Part shown: piece after piece, positions 52,482 to 61,866 of the stretch
How positions within the stretch are numbered: the first letter of the stretch is position 1
How the letters are laid out: every line of letters starts with the position of its first letter
From: JAJDZL01 sp965221175
GTDB taxonomy: Bacteria > Pseudomonadota > Gammaproteobacteria > Arenicellales > JAJDZL01
Length of the DNA: 64,000 bases
NCBI GenBank assembly: GCA_965221175.1
Contig: OZ244867.1
Coordinates: 2,046,001-2,110,000 of the forward strand
Reading direction: 5' to 3'
Made by a program: the position numbers and the translations under genes
Notes under the pieces: model-generated
Database searches by the model: none
Told to the model about the DNA's origin: nothing
Seen by the model: the letters and a program-made list of their open reading frames with translations, nothing else

Positions 52482-53494
52482 AACCTGATAGTACAAAATC
52501 GAGAACAAACTACAGTGCTCTAATTTCTGCGCTAGCGGTTCTCACTATTGTTGCGTTTCTAGGTTCGCTCTCTGTGGGACCAGCTGGGATCAGTACGCTG
52601 AGCGTCTTCAGTTCACTTCTATCCGTTGAACCAAGCACTGCAGTGCTCATCGTTCAGGAAATTCGTCTGCCGCGCGCGCTGCTCGGATTGATCATCGGTG
52701 CCACTCTCGGAATCTGTGGTGCTGCAATGCAAGGTTACGTACGCAATCCATTGGCTGAACCCGGCTTGATCGGCGTTTCCGCATCAGCTGCACTCGGCGC
52801 CGTGCTAACGATCTACTTCGGACTATCCTCAATTTACATCTGGGCATTGCCTTTGGGGGGCATGCTCGGAGCCAGCTTTGGCGTCGCAGTCATGATGGCA
52901 ATTGCTGGGCGGGAAAGTTCGACTCTGGCTTTGATTTTGGCGGGGGTAGCGGTGTCTACCATGGCCGGTGCACTGACCTCACTGGCACTCAATCTTGCTC
53001 CCAATCCGTTTGCTTCGCTCGAAATTGTGTTCTGGCTGCTTGGCTCGCTCGCGAATCGAAGTTTTGAACACTTTTGGCTTGCAGCGCCGTTTATGTTCGC
53101 TGGAATTGTGCTGGTTCTTACTTTGGGAAGAGCGCTGGATTCCCTGACGCTGGGTGAGGACACGGCGTCTACACTAGGCATCAATCTTCGTTGGGTACGG
53201 TTGCGAATGATATTCGGTGTAACCGCCTCTGTTGGCGCCGCAACCGCGGTAGCTGGCACTATCGGTTTTGTCGGCCTGGTTGTACCACACTTACTACGGC
53301 CTTTTGTTGGGCATCGACCCAGCCTGCTCCTCCCTGCCAGTGCACTTGGTGGCGCTTCCCTTTTACTGTTGTCGGATATCGCCGTGCGTCTGCTGTCGGT
53401 CGGCGTGGAACTGAAATTGGGTGTTTTTACTGCGTTGATCGGCACTCCAGTATTTCTGTGGGTAGTGCTGCGTATCCGGAATCAATATTTGTGA
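52478..53494 (+). CDS. btuC: Vitamin B12 ABC transporter permease
   Basis: 338 residues with about ten membrane helices and the FecCD signatures IRLPRALLGLIIGATLGICG, GYVRNPLAEPGLIGVSASAA and GFVGLVVPHLLRP. The start overlaps the btuF stop by ATGA, and its end overlaps btuD, so all are coupled. Substrate assigned from the operon. Confidence 0.92.
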   Translation: MKPDSTKSRTNYSALISALAVLTIVAFLGSLSVGPAGISTLSVFSSLLSVEPSTAVLIVQEIRLPRALLGLIIGATLGICGAAMQGYVRNPLAEPGLIGVSASAALGAVLTIYFGLSSIYIWALPLGGMLGASFGVAVMMAIAGRESSTLALILAGVAVSTMAGALTSLALNLAPNPFASLEIVFWLLGSLANRSFEHFWLAAPFMFAGIVLVLTLGRALDSLTLGEDTASTLGINLRWVRLRMIFGVTASVGAATAVAGTIGFVGLVVPHLLRPFVGHRPSLLLPASALGGASLLLLSDIAVRLLSVGVELKLGVFTALIGTPVFLWVVLRIRNQYL

Positions 53495-54273
53495 GCATAC
53501 TCAGCGCCAACAGCATTGATGTCTACCGTGGTGAAATTCCGATTCTTTCGGATACATCATTTTCGGTTGGGAATGGCGAACTTGTCGGTCTGATTGGACC
53601 GAATGGAGCTGGGAAAACTACGTTGTTGCGTGCTCTGACTGGATTGTTGCCAGTTCAGAATGGCAGCATTTCATTTGACGGAACTACACTGGAGCGCAAA
53701 GATCGTACTCAACTTGCGAAGAAAGTCGCATATCTTGAGCAGAACAGCAGAAGTTTTTGGCCATTGGCAGTAGAGAATCTGGTAATGCTCGGAAGAATGC
53801 CCCATCTAGGACAGTGGCAGAGACCAGGTAATTCCGACTGGGAAGTTGTTCACCAGGCGATGGCGACGTGCGACGTTCTGCAGTTTTCATCTCGTGCAGT
53901 GACGAATTTGTCTGGAGGCGAACAGGCTCGGGTCATGCTGGCGCGGACTCTGGCGACTGAACCAGAGATTCTGCTTGCGGACGAACCAGTGTCCGGATTA
54001 GACCCTGCGCATCAGCTTGATGTTATGGACAAACTGCGTGAACTCGTCAAAGGAAATGCCGGAGTTGTTGTTGTAATGCATGACTTGACTCTTGCATCGC
54101 GCTACTGCGACAGATTGACCCTCATGTTTAGAGGCAATGTTGCAGCTGAAGGTGATGTTGAAACCGTTCTGTCGTCAGAAACACTGATGCGTTGTTATGG
54201 GATTGAGGCGCACTTCGGAAGGATGTCAGAAGGCATGTTTGTTGTCCCCAAAAGACGGGTACAGCCGCAATGA
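53491..54273 (+). CDS. btuD: Vitamin B12 ABC transporter ATPase
   Basis: 260 residues from a GTG that overlaps the btuC stop (GTGA). Walker A GPNGAGKTT (near residue 38), signature LSGGEQARVMLARTLA, Walker B ILLADEPVSGLD and VMHDLTLA are intact. An open frame continues upstream in btuC, but the domain begins at SILSANSIDVYRGEIPILSD, so the GTG is the true start. Confidence 0.92.
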   Translation: MSILSANSIDVYRGEIPILSDTSFSVGNGELVGLIGPNGAGKTTLLRALTGLLPVQNGSISFDGTTLERKDRTQLAKKVAYLEQNSRSFWPLAVENLVMLGRMPHLGQWQRPGNSDWEVVHQAMATCDVLQFSSRAVTNLSGGEQARVMLARTLATEPEILLADEPVSGLDPAHQLDVMDKLRELVKGNAGVVVVMHDLTLASRYCDRLTLMFRGNVAAEGDVETVLSSETLMRCYGIEAHFGRMSEGMFVVPKRRVQPQ

Positions 54274-56150
54274 ATCAACCTCACATCATGAAACCGGTCG
54301 TGTGTGCAATGCTGTCACTCTTCATGCATGGCGTGCTTGGAGCGTGGATTGTTCACGCCATACAGCCTACCCACCAGAATTGGCAGCCGATTCAGCCGAT
54401 TCAGCCGATTCAGGTTTCACTTGTTAGCGAAATTTTGGATCCGGCTAGCGGCAATGAGACAGGGCAAATTGATCAGATTTCTGAAGTCGCTCCTGGTCCG
54501 GCTAGCACTTCTAGCGATTTCGAATCAACTCCAATACAAGAAGCGGAAATCGAACAAGAGACTGATTCGATTGAGCCAGGTGCAGAATCAGAAGACATTC
54601 AAGAAGTGCGGCGACCAAAAGAATCAGATGCTTATGAACCTGATTTGCCCGAGTTAGAGACGTCCTTGTCAGAATCCAATTCAGAATATACGCAAATTCA
54701 GGACGACGCAGTAAAGCGTATGGCTGTAACGCCTGTCGCAAAATCAATTGACCCAGTTGAAATCGAACCACAAATTCAATCCTCACGCTATCGGGATAAC
54801 GATGAATTCGATATGAATTTCTGGCAATCAACCGCAACCATGATTGATGAATCAGTACGTGAGAACTTAGATACCTCCAATCCGGTTCAACAGGATGTTC
54901 AGCAAGAAATCATCGACCTTGACAACTCACGAGCAGTCTGGACAGAACATGAAACGAGAGAGGCAAACCCTGTCGAGTCGTTGCAAGTGGTTGAATTGAC
55001 TGCCGAATTCAATGCTGAACAAGTGCAAGCAGAATCAGTGGAAATTACAGACTTGGATGCAGAACGAGCAGTTTGGAATGAACTTGAAAGTGAACTAGCA
55101 AGCCACTCTGAATCACTGCAATTCACTGTGTTGACCGTGAATTCGACAGCTGAGGACGTGACAATTGACACGGAAAATTGGTTGGACGATGCTGACCAGT
55201 TTGCGGGAATGAATTTTGAACCTGAAGATTATCGCGATCTCACGCAACCGGTCTCTATTCAAGAACCAGAAATTGAAATGGCTGCTTCGATTGTGTTGGT
55301 GTCTAAGCAGCTTGAAGAATCCAAACAATCTGCTGAAACACAAATTGAAGTTGATTTTGAGAACAATGCGACGCTCAGTGATTTTAAACTTGAAGTTGCA
55401 CATCTGAATATTCCTGATACAGAACAGATTGAGTTCATTGCATTCAATTCACCTAACTCCGTTCTTGAAGTTCCCGAACCGGAACAGTCTGATCAGTTAG
55501 ATTTGAATGAAAATGTTGGGATTGAGGGGCAACCTGAAAATGACAGAATCGCTTCACTTGAGCAGAAGCAGCAACCGGAATTGATAAAGATCGAAAATTC
55601 ACAGGAATCAAAAGCGAGTACTGCAGAGCAATTCGTTGCGCAACCGACTGTAGTGAAAAAAGTCGTCCAGTCTGCTGCGCAAACAAATCCGACTTTGGAG
55701 AATGAGATTGCGCCCCCTGAAACTGACCATACAAGAAAAGAAGAAAGTCCCAAGCAATTTGCTGCACTAGATCACTCCAAACAACAAAATGGTGAACCGA
55801 AAAATCGTTATCAATCAAGTGATCATCTTCAAACCGCCAATCTAGGCGTGGTTAGTCTACCAATGAACTCGCAACCCAAGTTCGGAGTTGAGGGATTGTC
55901 GAATCCGGCGCCGCGCTACCCTTACTTATCGAGATCTCGGGAAGAAGAAGGAATAGTAATTTTACAAGTGTACGTAAATAAAAAAGGGCGAGCATTCAGA
56001 ATTGAAACTATCCAGTCCAGCGGCCATTCGAGATTGGATAAGGCTGCCAGAAAAGCAGTAAAGAATTGGACGTTTATACCTGCACTTGACGATGGCAATC
56101 CAGCCGCCGGGGTTGTACAGGTGCCAATCTTGTTCGTGCTGAAGAACTAA
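54270..56150 (+). CDS. tonB: TonB-like energy transducer with a very long acidic linker
   Basis: 626 residues (TonB is usually 220-300). It has an N-terminal membrane anchor (AMLSLFMHGVLGAWIVHAI) and a C-terminal TonB domain (about residues 535-626: PAPRYPYLSRSREEEGIVIL, GRAFRIETIQSSGHSRLDKA, VKNWTFIPA). The linker is not proline/lysine-rich but acidic and serine/glutamine-rich. It includes a near repeat in which I-x-DLD-x-x-RAVW-x-E recurs (at about 54910 and 55045). It starts four bases inside btuD (ATGA), closing the B12 operon. A QPIQPIQPIQ tract follows the anchor. Confidence 0.87.
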   Translation: MNQPHIMKPVVCAMLSLFMHGVLGAWIVHAIQPTHQNWQPIQPIQPIQVSLVSEILDPASGNETGQIDQISEVAPGPASTSSDFESTPIQEAEIEQETDSIEPGAESEDIQEVRRPKESDAYEPDLPELETSLSESNSEYTQIQDDAVKRMAVTPVAKSIDPVEIEPQIQSSRYRDNDEFDMNFWQSTATMIDESVRENLDTSNPVQQDVQQEIIDLDNSRAVWTEHETREANPVESLQVVELTAEFNAEQVQAESVEITDLDAERAVWNELESELASHSESLQFTVLTVNSTAEDVTIDTENWLDDADQFAGMNFEPEDYRDLTQPVSIQEPEIEMAASIVLVSKQLEESKQSAETQIEVDFENNATLSDFKLEVAHLNIPDTEQIEFIAFNSPNSVLEVPEPEQSDQLDLNENVGIEGQPENDRIASLEQKQQPELIKIENSQESKASTAEQFVAQPTVVKKVVQSAAQTNPTLENEIAPPETDHTRKEESPKQFAALDHSKQQNGEPKNRYQSSDHLQTANLGVVSLPMNSQPKFGVEGLSNPAPRYPYLSRSREEEGIVILQVYVNKKGRAFRIETIQSSGHSRLDKAARKAVKNWTFIPALDDGNPAAGVVQVPILFVLKN

Positions 56151-56161
56151 TTTAGTCAGAC
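55836..56161 (+). repeat. tonB 3'-end duplication, copy 1
   Basis: 326 bases covering the last 105 codons of the TonB gene and 11 bases after the stop (TTTAGTCAGAC). Copy 2 is 61930-62255, the same length with scattered substitutions. Both are in the same orientation and they flank the NTPase/nuclease operon. Confidence 0.9.
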
Positions 56162-56239
56162 GAACGTCTTGCTGAACAATTCAAGTGAGTTGCTATTCGT
56201 CGTCTACCCGATGCATGCATTGGGAATGAATACCCAAAC

Positions 56240-59200
56240 TCAATCCTGTTTGGAAACATCAACTACACAAATCAATATTTTGCGTTTTTCTTGTTCTGAG
56301 AGTCGCTGACGCAAAAGCTCCTCCAGTTCAGTTGCACTCTTGGGTGATTCTATTTCTGACGGTGTTTTGTGTTGATTCTCGATACCGAACCAGAATACAA
56401 GATAAATGCCATGTCCGTCTGATCTTGGGGCTCTGGTATATTTCTTTATCAACTGTTCCTGGATACCTATCCATAGGTCGTCGCTTCCATTGTGCTTGAT
56501 TTCGACCGGAATTGACAAGTCATCATACGATATTTGAATATCTGAGCGGTTGTCATTGGTATGGATGCCTTCAGGTTGAGCGTCAATGTTCAGTGGCTGA
56601 AGCTTGCTTTTCAAGTCTGACAGGAAAGCATCGCGACATGCATTCTCGGGGTTCGGTTTGTTAGGTCGATTGTACGAATCGACGTTCCAGTATTGACGCC
56701 AGTCCGATGTGTTGTTATTGCGAATTTCTTTGGAGAGTTCGACTATATGCTCATAAGCCAGCACAGCGAGGTCGGAAGCGTTCGCAGGCGCCAAATTGTC
56801 AAATACCTTCTGAATCTTTTCTGCGCTGCCAAATCGAAAACTGACTTCGCGACGCAAAGCAATCTGGCGTACTTTAGCATCGTCAATATACGGTCGCCAT
56901 GGAAGAAGATTGTCATCGGAAGATAAATTTTGTAATACGGTAGAAGCATCGTCAGTCGGGATTCGTGACAATTGATAAATCAAACTTCGGACATGTTCCG
57001 CTGCATCCAATGCTTGTGTCTGATCACCACCTTGTTCTGAATCGGTCATCGAAAATCTAGGTCTGAAAGTAAAACCAATTGATCGCACAAGAAGATTCAG
57101 CACCGAAATAGACAATTGTTTAGATGACTCTAGATCAACAAGCCAGAGACTTACTGCTTTCGCCAGGAAACGAATGCGGCGTTCACTCCCTGAAAGGTAT
57201 GAATTCATCTGCTCCAGAAAAGATTCGGGCGAAACAATTAACCCGGTAGTGAGCCAGTAACTGCGTTGTGCCACGGTCATGCTGTTGCACGCAAGTTTCT
57301 TTTCAACCATATCCAGAAGAAGTCCCTTCTCACAATGTCGGGATGCCGCTTTCAGCAAAAAACCCAAATCCCTGAGTTGTTCTGTTTTACAGCGTAATGG
57401 AAAAGCTTTTAACAGGGGTAGCGAAGCGAACTCCGCAACAACTTTGTACTGTTTGTCGAAGGCCAGTTCATACAACATGAACTTATAATTTCCACTGTTC
57501 CGCAATTCAAAAAGATTGCATTGAACCAAAACTTCCGCTACCACCTGAGGTTGTGAATCCAAGAAAGGCTTGTACCAATTCGGCATTCGCTTGGGATTCC
57601 CATAGTACATCGGCAATGGCAGTTCTATGAAGAGGATGGCAAGAGCCGTTCGTGTACGTTTCTCATCCAGAATAGATTCAACGGATTGACCCGTTCGAAC
57701 AATCTCTTCCAGTCCTGCGATGAATGGAAGCATCAAGTAGTGAGTCTTGCGCTGAGAGCGAAGGCGCAGAATTTCCCGGGTGTCGGGCACATCATCTCGC
57801 TGCACAGTTTTACGGAAACCTTCCAGAACGAGTTCAATCAAGTCGCAGTCATTACCTAGAATTGCACCTATTCGCGCATGGGTATCATCTTCCTGAAATT
57901 CACTATACCTCCCACAGTATGCACTGGCAAGATGGTAAAGAATTTCCGGTCGGCCTCGATTTTCGAGAATTTCTATCTGATGGCTTTCTAAATATTCTCG
58001 CAAAATTCGTTGCAATTCAGTGAGCTGTGACGACTGCTCTGGTTCCGGTTTATCTTTGCTTGAATTGATATTTTTCAATTCCGCTAGTCTTTTGTTGAAT
58101 GCATTCAGAAGCGATGTGTTTTCAACGAGTTGTTTTGTCACCAATTTGCGAGGAAGTCCTTTATTGTTACGACCGTAGTAGACGTATTCTGCGGTTTTTC
58201 TTATGTGATATTCCATCGCAAAAGGATTTTTGGCAATCGTCGCCTGATTCAGATACCACAATCCATGTTCTAACTGCAACTTTGCGCCAAAAAGCCTGCG
58301 GTGCAGTTCTGAATTCATGCACTTTCTGAATTCGGTTGAATCAGATGACTCGCATGATTCCAAACAGTGTTCCACTCCCAAAGCAATCATTGACTTCTGA
58401 ATTTCGGAATGTTGTTTGAGCCAGCACCGAATTACGTCTCTTTCCATTACTCCGACTCCTGCATTGTGTGTTTGGTCACCTGCTCCAGAGGCAAACCCCA
58501 GCCAGCCAAAAAGTCGGGACGATTGCAGATTCCCGCCGGCTTTCTCCAAAATATTCTTGAGTAATACCAATGGAAATAGTGTTCGCAGTCTGTCAGTTCG
58601 CGTCAATTCATCATTGGCATTCCCCGGTAATATGTCGGGTTGTGCTACTAGTCTGTCGAGAACCACTGTCAGCTGATTGAGTGTTGATTTTTCACAAAAG
58701 TGTATCCCCCAGAATAAATAGTAAGGTCCGAAATAGTGCAGTTTTTTCCGCGGCTTTAGAAATTTCATTATTTCCGATGGAGAAAGGTGCTCAGGATAAA
58801 AGTGTGTCAGGAGAATACCCAAAATATCATCCTCAGAATCTGACACTTTCCCGGTCACCACCTCCTCAAGTAGTGTCCGTAGTTCTTCTATGGAACTGCA
58901 ATTGTTCTTCTTCCGGTAATTGATGATTGTTTCAAGTGCGAGTATTCTGATGCCATATTGGATTCGATCGTTTCTGACAATATTTATCAAAGTTTTTGCG
59001 ATTTCAGGTATCTGTCCGAATCTGAGCAATCTGAGTTGGAAGTGGTGAAATAGGTCAGCTTTGCTAGCTTGTTCAGTTGATTCAAGGCTTTCTCGGATAC
59101 TGTCAACTGTTTCAGGTGTAATGAGTTCGCCAAGTCTGTGTTCAACATCCGAATCTGAAAACATTGGATTCATCTGTGCAAATTCTCGCGAACCAGCAAG

Positions 59201-60373
59201 AATCTGCAATTTTTCCTCGGAAGAAAAATTCCGAATATCGCCATATAGGACGGTACCAATAGGGTCGCGTTCAATAATTTTACTGCGGGCAGATTTGCTA
59301 TGAGCTGCCAGCCAGGCGGAAAAACCACGCAGTGGCGACACGATTCCGCCATCATAGCCGGAAATAAGTGCAAGAACCCGTTCTGAGGGAAGGCCGGACG
59401 CGATGCGAGTGGCTCCAAATTTCGCAGCCAGGAATTCACCAACTTGCCTGTGTACCGGATCAAAACGATCTTCAGATACCGGTTCAAACAGCTTGGAGTT
59501 GAGAATCAGCCGACATTTATCCCAGTCTTCGTCGCAAATTTCATTCAGCGAAAGATACTCTGTATCGCTGGGTCCATTGAAGGTCAAAGAGTATCCCGCA
59601 TAACCAGACAGCAGCAGAATTGCATATAGTCGGCCTGCAAGATCAAGCTGACTGCTCGCATCGTGATGAATTGAATTTGACATGCGGTGTTCCTGATTGT
59701 GCTCTGTGAGCAATGACCTGCATGACCTGTCGAATATTTCCTGCCGGCTGTTTGGCCAATTTTCGGATGCTACCGCTTCCGCAAGAAAATTCAGGCTTTG
59801 GGGATTTCTGAGAATGCCGCTGATTCCAGTCTTATGGGCCAAGTCGACAAACTGCTGTGGATTTTCGACCTTGGGATGTGCCTCTAGAATTTTGTTGACA
59901 TCATTATCAGACAATGAATTGAGGAGCAGAACGGAGACTTCTCCTGTTGGCGATACTTTCTTTAAATAATCACGGTCATAGGCGCCGAACCAATCAGCAT
60001 TTCGACAGGACAGGCGAAATCGAGGTTTTCCCAGTTCGTCGAGTTTGGAGCGAATTTTGTCGAATGATGTACGGTTGTCAGCCGCTCCCGCCCGTATTTC
60101 ATCCAAACCATCAATGAAAAGAGTCTTGCAGCTCCATACTGGATTACTTTGAAACGTCAGAAAATTTCGTGCGGTTACGTAGCATCCATCTTCTGTAAGT
60201 TTCGCTTCCTCGGTAAAGGTCGTCGTCTTGCCTGCACCGGGTCCAGCAAGCAGGACATATGCATCTATTGCCCGGTAATTTTCAAACGAAAAAGATTCAC
60301 TATTCTCGTTAGCTGAATCTGATTGCTGATTGAACTCGACACAAGTTCTTGGAACGGGATTACCCATAATCAT
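56240..60373 (-). CDS. Large STAND-like NTPase with C-terminal nuclease-like domain
   Basis: 1377 residues. The NTPase core is at the extreme N-terminus, with Walker A GPGAGKTT (residues 44-51) and Walker B TLFIDGLDEIR (near residue 90). A long helical region follows (about 350-1250), as in repeat-sensing defence NTPases. Near residues 1290-1330, DIQISYDDLSIPVEIKHNG followed by IQEQLIKKY fits a PD-(D/E)XK nuclease core (D, E-x-K, then Q). In known Avs proteins the effector is usually N-terminal, so this order is unusual. The start overlaps the upstream gene's stop by ATGA. Function is inferred: phage defence is likely but unproven. Confidence 0.75.
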   Translation of the reverse strand: MIMGNPVPRTCVEFNQQSDSANENSESFSFENYRAIDAYVLLAGPGAGKTTTFTEEAKLTEDGCYVTARNFLTFQSNPVWSCKTLFIDGLDEIRAGAADNRTSFDKIRSKLDELGKPRFRLSCRNADWFGAYDRDYLKKVSPTGEVSVLLLNSLSDNDVNKILEAHPKVENPQQFVDLAHKTGISGILRNPQSLNFLAEAVASENWPNSRQEIFDRSCRSLLTEHNQEHRMSNSIHHDASSQLDLAGRLYAILLLSGYAGYSLTFNGPSDTEYLSLNEICDEDWDKCRLILNSKLFEPVSEDRFDPVHRQVGEFLAAKFGATRIASGLPSERVLALISGYDGGIVSPLRGFSAWLAAHSKSARSKIIERDPIGTVLYGDIRNFSSEEKLQILAGSREFAQMNPMFSDSDVEHRLGELITPETVDSIRESLESTEQASKADLFHHFQLRLLRFGQIPEIAKTLINIVRNDRIQYGIRILALETIINYRKKNNCSSIEELRTLLEEVVTGKVSDSEDDILGILLTHFYPEHLSPSEIMKFLKPRKKLHYFGPYYLFWGIHFCEKSTLNQLTVVLDRLVAQPDILPGNANDELTRTDRLRTLFPLVLLKNILEKAGGNLQSSRLFGWLGFASGAGDQTHNAGVGVMERDVIRCWLKQHSEIQKSMIALGVEHCLESCESSDSTEFRKCMNSELHRRLFGAKLQLEHGLWYLNQATIAKNPFAMEYHIRKTAEYVYYGRNNKGLPRKLVTKQLVENTSLLNAFNKRLAELKNINSSKDKPEPEQSSQLTELQRILREYLESHQIEILENRGRPEILYHLASAYCGRYSEFQEDDTHARIGAILGNDCDLIELVLEGFRKTVQRDDVPDTREILRLRSQRKTHYLMLPFIAGLEEIVRTGQSVESILDEKRTRTALAILFIELPLPMYYGNPKRMPNWYKPFLDSQPQVVAEVLVQCNLFELRNSGNYKFMLYELAFDKQYKVVAEFASLPLLKAFPLRCKTEQLRDLGFLLKAASRHCEKGLLLDMVEKKLACNSMTVAQRSYWLTTGLIVSPESFLEQMNSYLSGSERRIRFLAKAVSLWLVDLESSKQLSISVLNLLVRSIGFTFRPRFSMTDSEQGGDQTQALDAAEHVRSLIYQLSRIPTDDASTVLQNLSSDDNLLPWRPYIDDAKVRQIALRREVSFRFGSAEKIQKVFDNLAPANASDLAVLAYEHIVELSKEIRNNNTSDWRQYWNVDSYNRPNKPNPENACRDAFLSDLKSKLQPLNIDAQPEGIHTNDNRSDIQISYDDLSIPVEIKHNGSDDLWIGIQEQLIKKYTRAPRSDGHGIYLVFWFGIENQHKTPSEIESPKSATELEELLRQRLSEQEKRKILICVVDVSKQD

Positions 60374-61638
60374 TCAAACCAATACCCAGCAGGTTTCAAC
60401 AAGAACTCCTGAATTGGAATTCCACTTCTGCCGACAACAATTGATCTCAATACTTCAACACGCTGACTGAATTCTTTAAGGCCACTTATGTTAGAGCGCT
60501 GTCTGCCGCTCTTGACCTCAATTGCGATGACTTTTTGTCCTCGTCGCAGAACGAAATCCACCTCTTGGTTGTTATGTCGCCAATAATGAATGTCAATTTC
60601 ACTCTCACCTGAGTTCAGCAAATGAGCGCCTACCGCACTTTCAACCATGCGTCCCCAGAAACTCCTATCAGTCAAAACTTCCTGAAACGTGTATTTGGAG
60701 TAAGCAGACATGATTGCTGAATTCAATACATTGAGTTTTGGGCTGGAAGCCCTGCGACGGTGAACCCCAACAGAATATTTTGACAACCCGGTAATGAGTC
60801 CGATGTCTGTCAGAAGTTGCAGATAACGTGCTAATGTGGTTACATTTCCCGCATCCTGGAGTTGGCCGAGCATCTTGGTGTATGACAGCTCCTGCCCCGA
60901 AAACACCGAGCAAATTTCAATGAGCTGTTTCAGAAGAACAGGTTTATCGACTCGCTGCATTGCGAGAACATCACGTTCTATGTTTGTTTCTACAAGCGAA
61001 TTGCAAATGTAGTTGCGCCAGCGCTGTTCATCGCCAATCAGTGATGCTGCCCCAGGATACCCGCCAAAAAAGACGAACTGATCGAGATTGAAATCAAAAG
61101 CGGCGTACATTTCTTCATACGACCAGTGCGGGAGGCGAACAATCTCAAATCGTCCAGTTAAATTTTCACTCATACCTTTGAGCATGAGTAAAGGCGAGGA
61201 ACCCAGCAAAACCACATGAAGACGACGGTTATGACGTCTGTCTGCATCCCATAATCCTTTGACTGTCTCTGACCAATTCGGAATTTTTTGGATTTCGTCA
61301 AGTACCAGAATCGAGCCATTCTCTGAGCGGCTAGCGTCTTTACGAGCAGACTCCCACTGCAATGTCAGCCAGCGATCATCTCGGTTTGACAGTGGAAATG
61401 CCGTCAGATCAACGAATTCGGACTCCGTATTTCCGGAATAGATGGCGTGAGAGGTTTTGGACGAATTTGGATCGTCAACTGCAACATAACGCCATGGTCG
61501 GTCAACGCTTTCAAGAACCTGCGAGATAAGAGTGGTCTTACCACACTGACGAGCGCCCGAAATGATCGTCAAGCGTTCAGGTTTCTCGGCCAACCGAGCA
61601 CGAATTCCTGCAAATTGAGAACGACGATAAGATTCCAT
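60370..61638 (-). CDS. AAA_14/DUF4143 ATPase with nuclease-like C-terminus
   Basis: 422 residues. Walker A GARQCGKTT (near residue 29), Walker B ILVLDEIQKIP (near residue 105), an arginine sensor in VVLLGSSPLLM context and FFGGYPGA are typical of AAA_14. The DUF4143 C-terminus contains EVDFVLRRGQKVIAIEVKSG (near residue 365), which has the D and E-x-K of a restriction-like fold. Such proteins are common in mobile and archaeal genomes with no clear role. Here it leads a two-gene operon and its promoter region contains a 30-base palindrome. Confidence 0.85.
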   Translation of the reverse strand: MESYRRSQFAGIRARLAEKPERLTIISGARQCGKTTLISQVLESVDRPWRYVAVDDPNSSKTSHAIYSGNTESEFVDLTAFPLSNRDDRWLTLQWESARKDASRSENGSILVLDEIQKIPNWSETVKGLWDADRRHNRRLHVVLLGSSPLLMLKGMSENLTGRFEIVRLPHWSYEEMYAAFDFNLDQFVFFGGYPGAASLIGDEQRWRNYICNSLVETNIERDVLAMQRVDKPVLLKQLIEICSVFSGQELSYTKMLGQLQDAGNVTTLARYLQLLTDIGLITGLSKYSVGVHRRRASSPKLNVLNSAIMSAYSKYTFQEVLTDRSFWGRMVESAVGAHLLNSGESEIDIHYWRHNNQEVDFVLRRGQKVIAIEVKSGRQRSNISGLKEFSQRVEVLRSIVVGRSGIPIQEFLLKPAGYWFE

Positions 61639-61648
61639 ATAAGATAAT

Positions 61649-61678
61649 ATTCTATTGAGTAAATTTACTCAATAGAAT
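61649..61678. promoter_or_regulatory. 30-base perfect palindrome, probable operator
   Basis: The halves ATTCTATTGAGTAAA and TTTACTCAATAGAAT meet without a spacer at 61663/61664. It ends ten bases before the start codon of the ATPase gene and covers the position where a Shine-Dalgarno would be expected, which is not otherwise visible. It could bind a dimeric repressor or fold in the mRNA to hide the start. Confidence 0.75.
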
Positions 61679-61866
61679 TATAAATGCTTTCAAATCCAAT
61701 TCGGAACAATTTTGACTTCCTGCATCGATTTTGCACCGATGCTGGTCTGAATCTAACAAGTGTGCTGATAGCCGTTGCGAACCACGGCCAACAAACTGTT
61801 TACCGTACGCTGCCCTGACACTATGAGCAACTCTGCAACTTCTTTTTCTACGGTCTGTGAATTACT

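Noticed and set aside
53191..53490. Extension of the btuD frame upstream into btuC
   Set aside because: This part is out of frame within a well-supported permease. The ATPase domain begins at the GTG at 53491.
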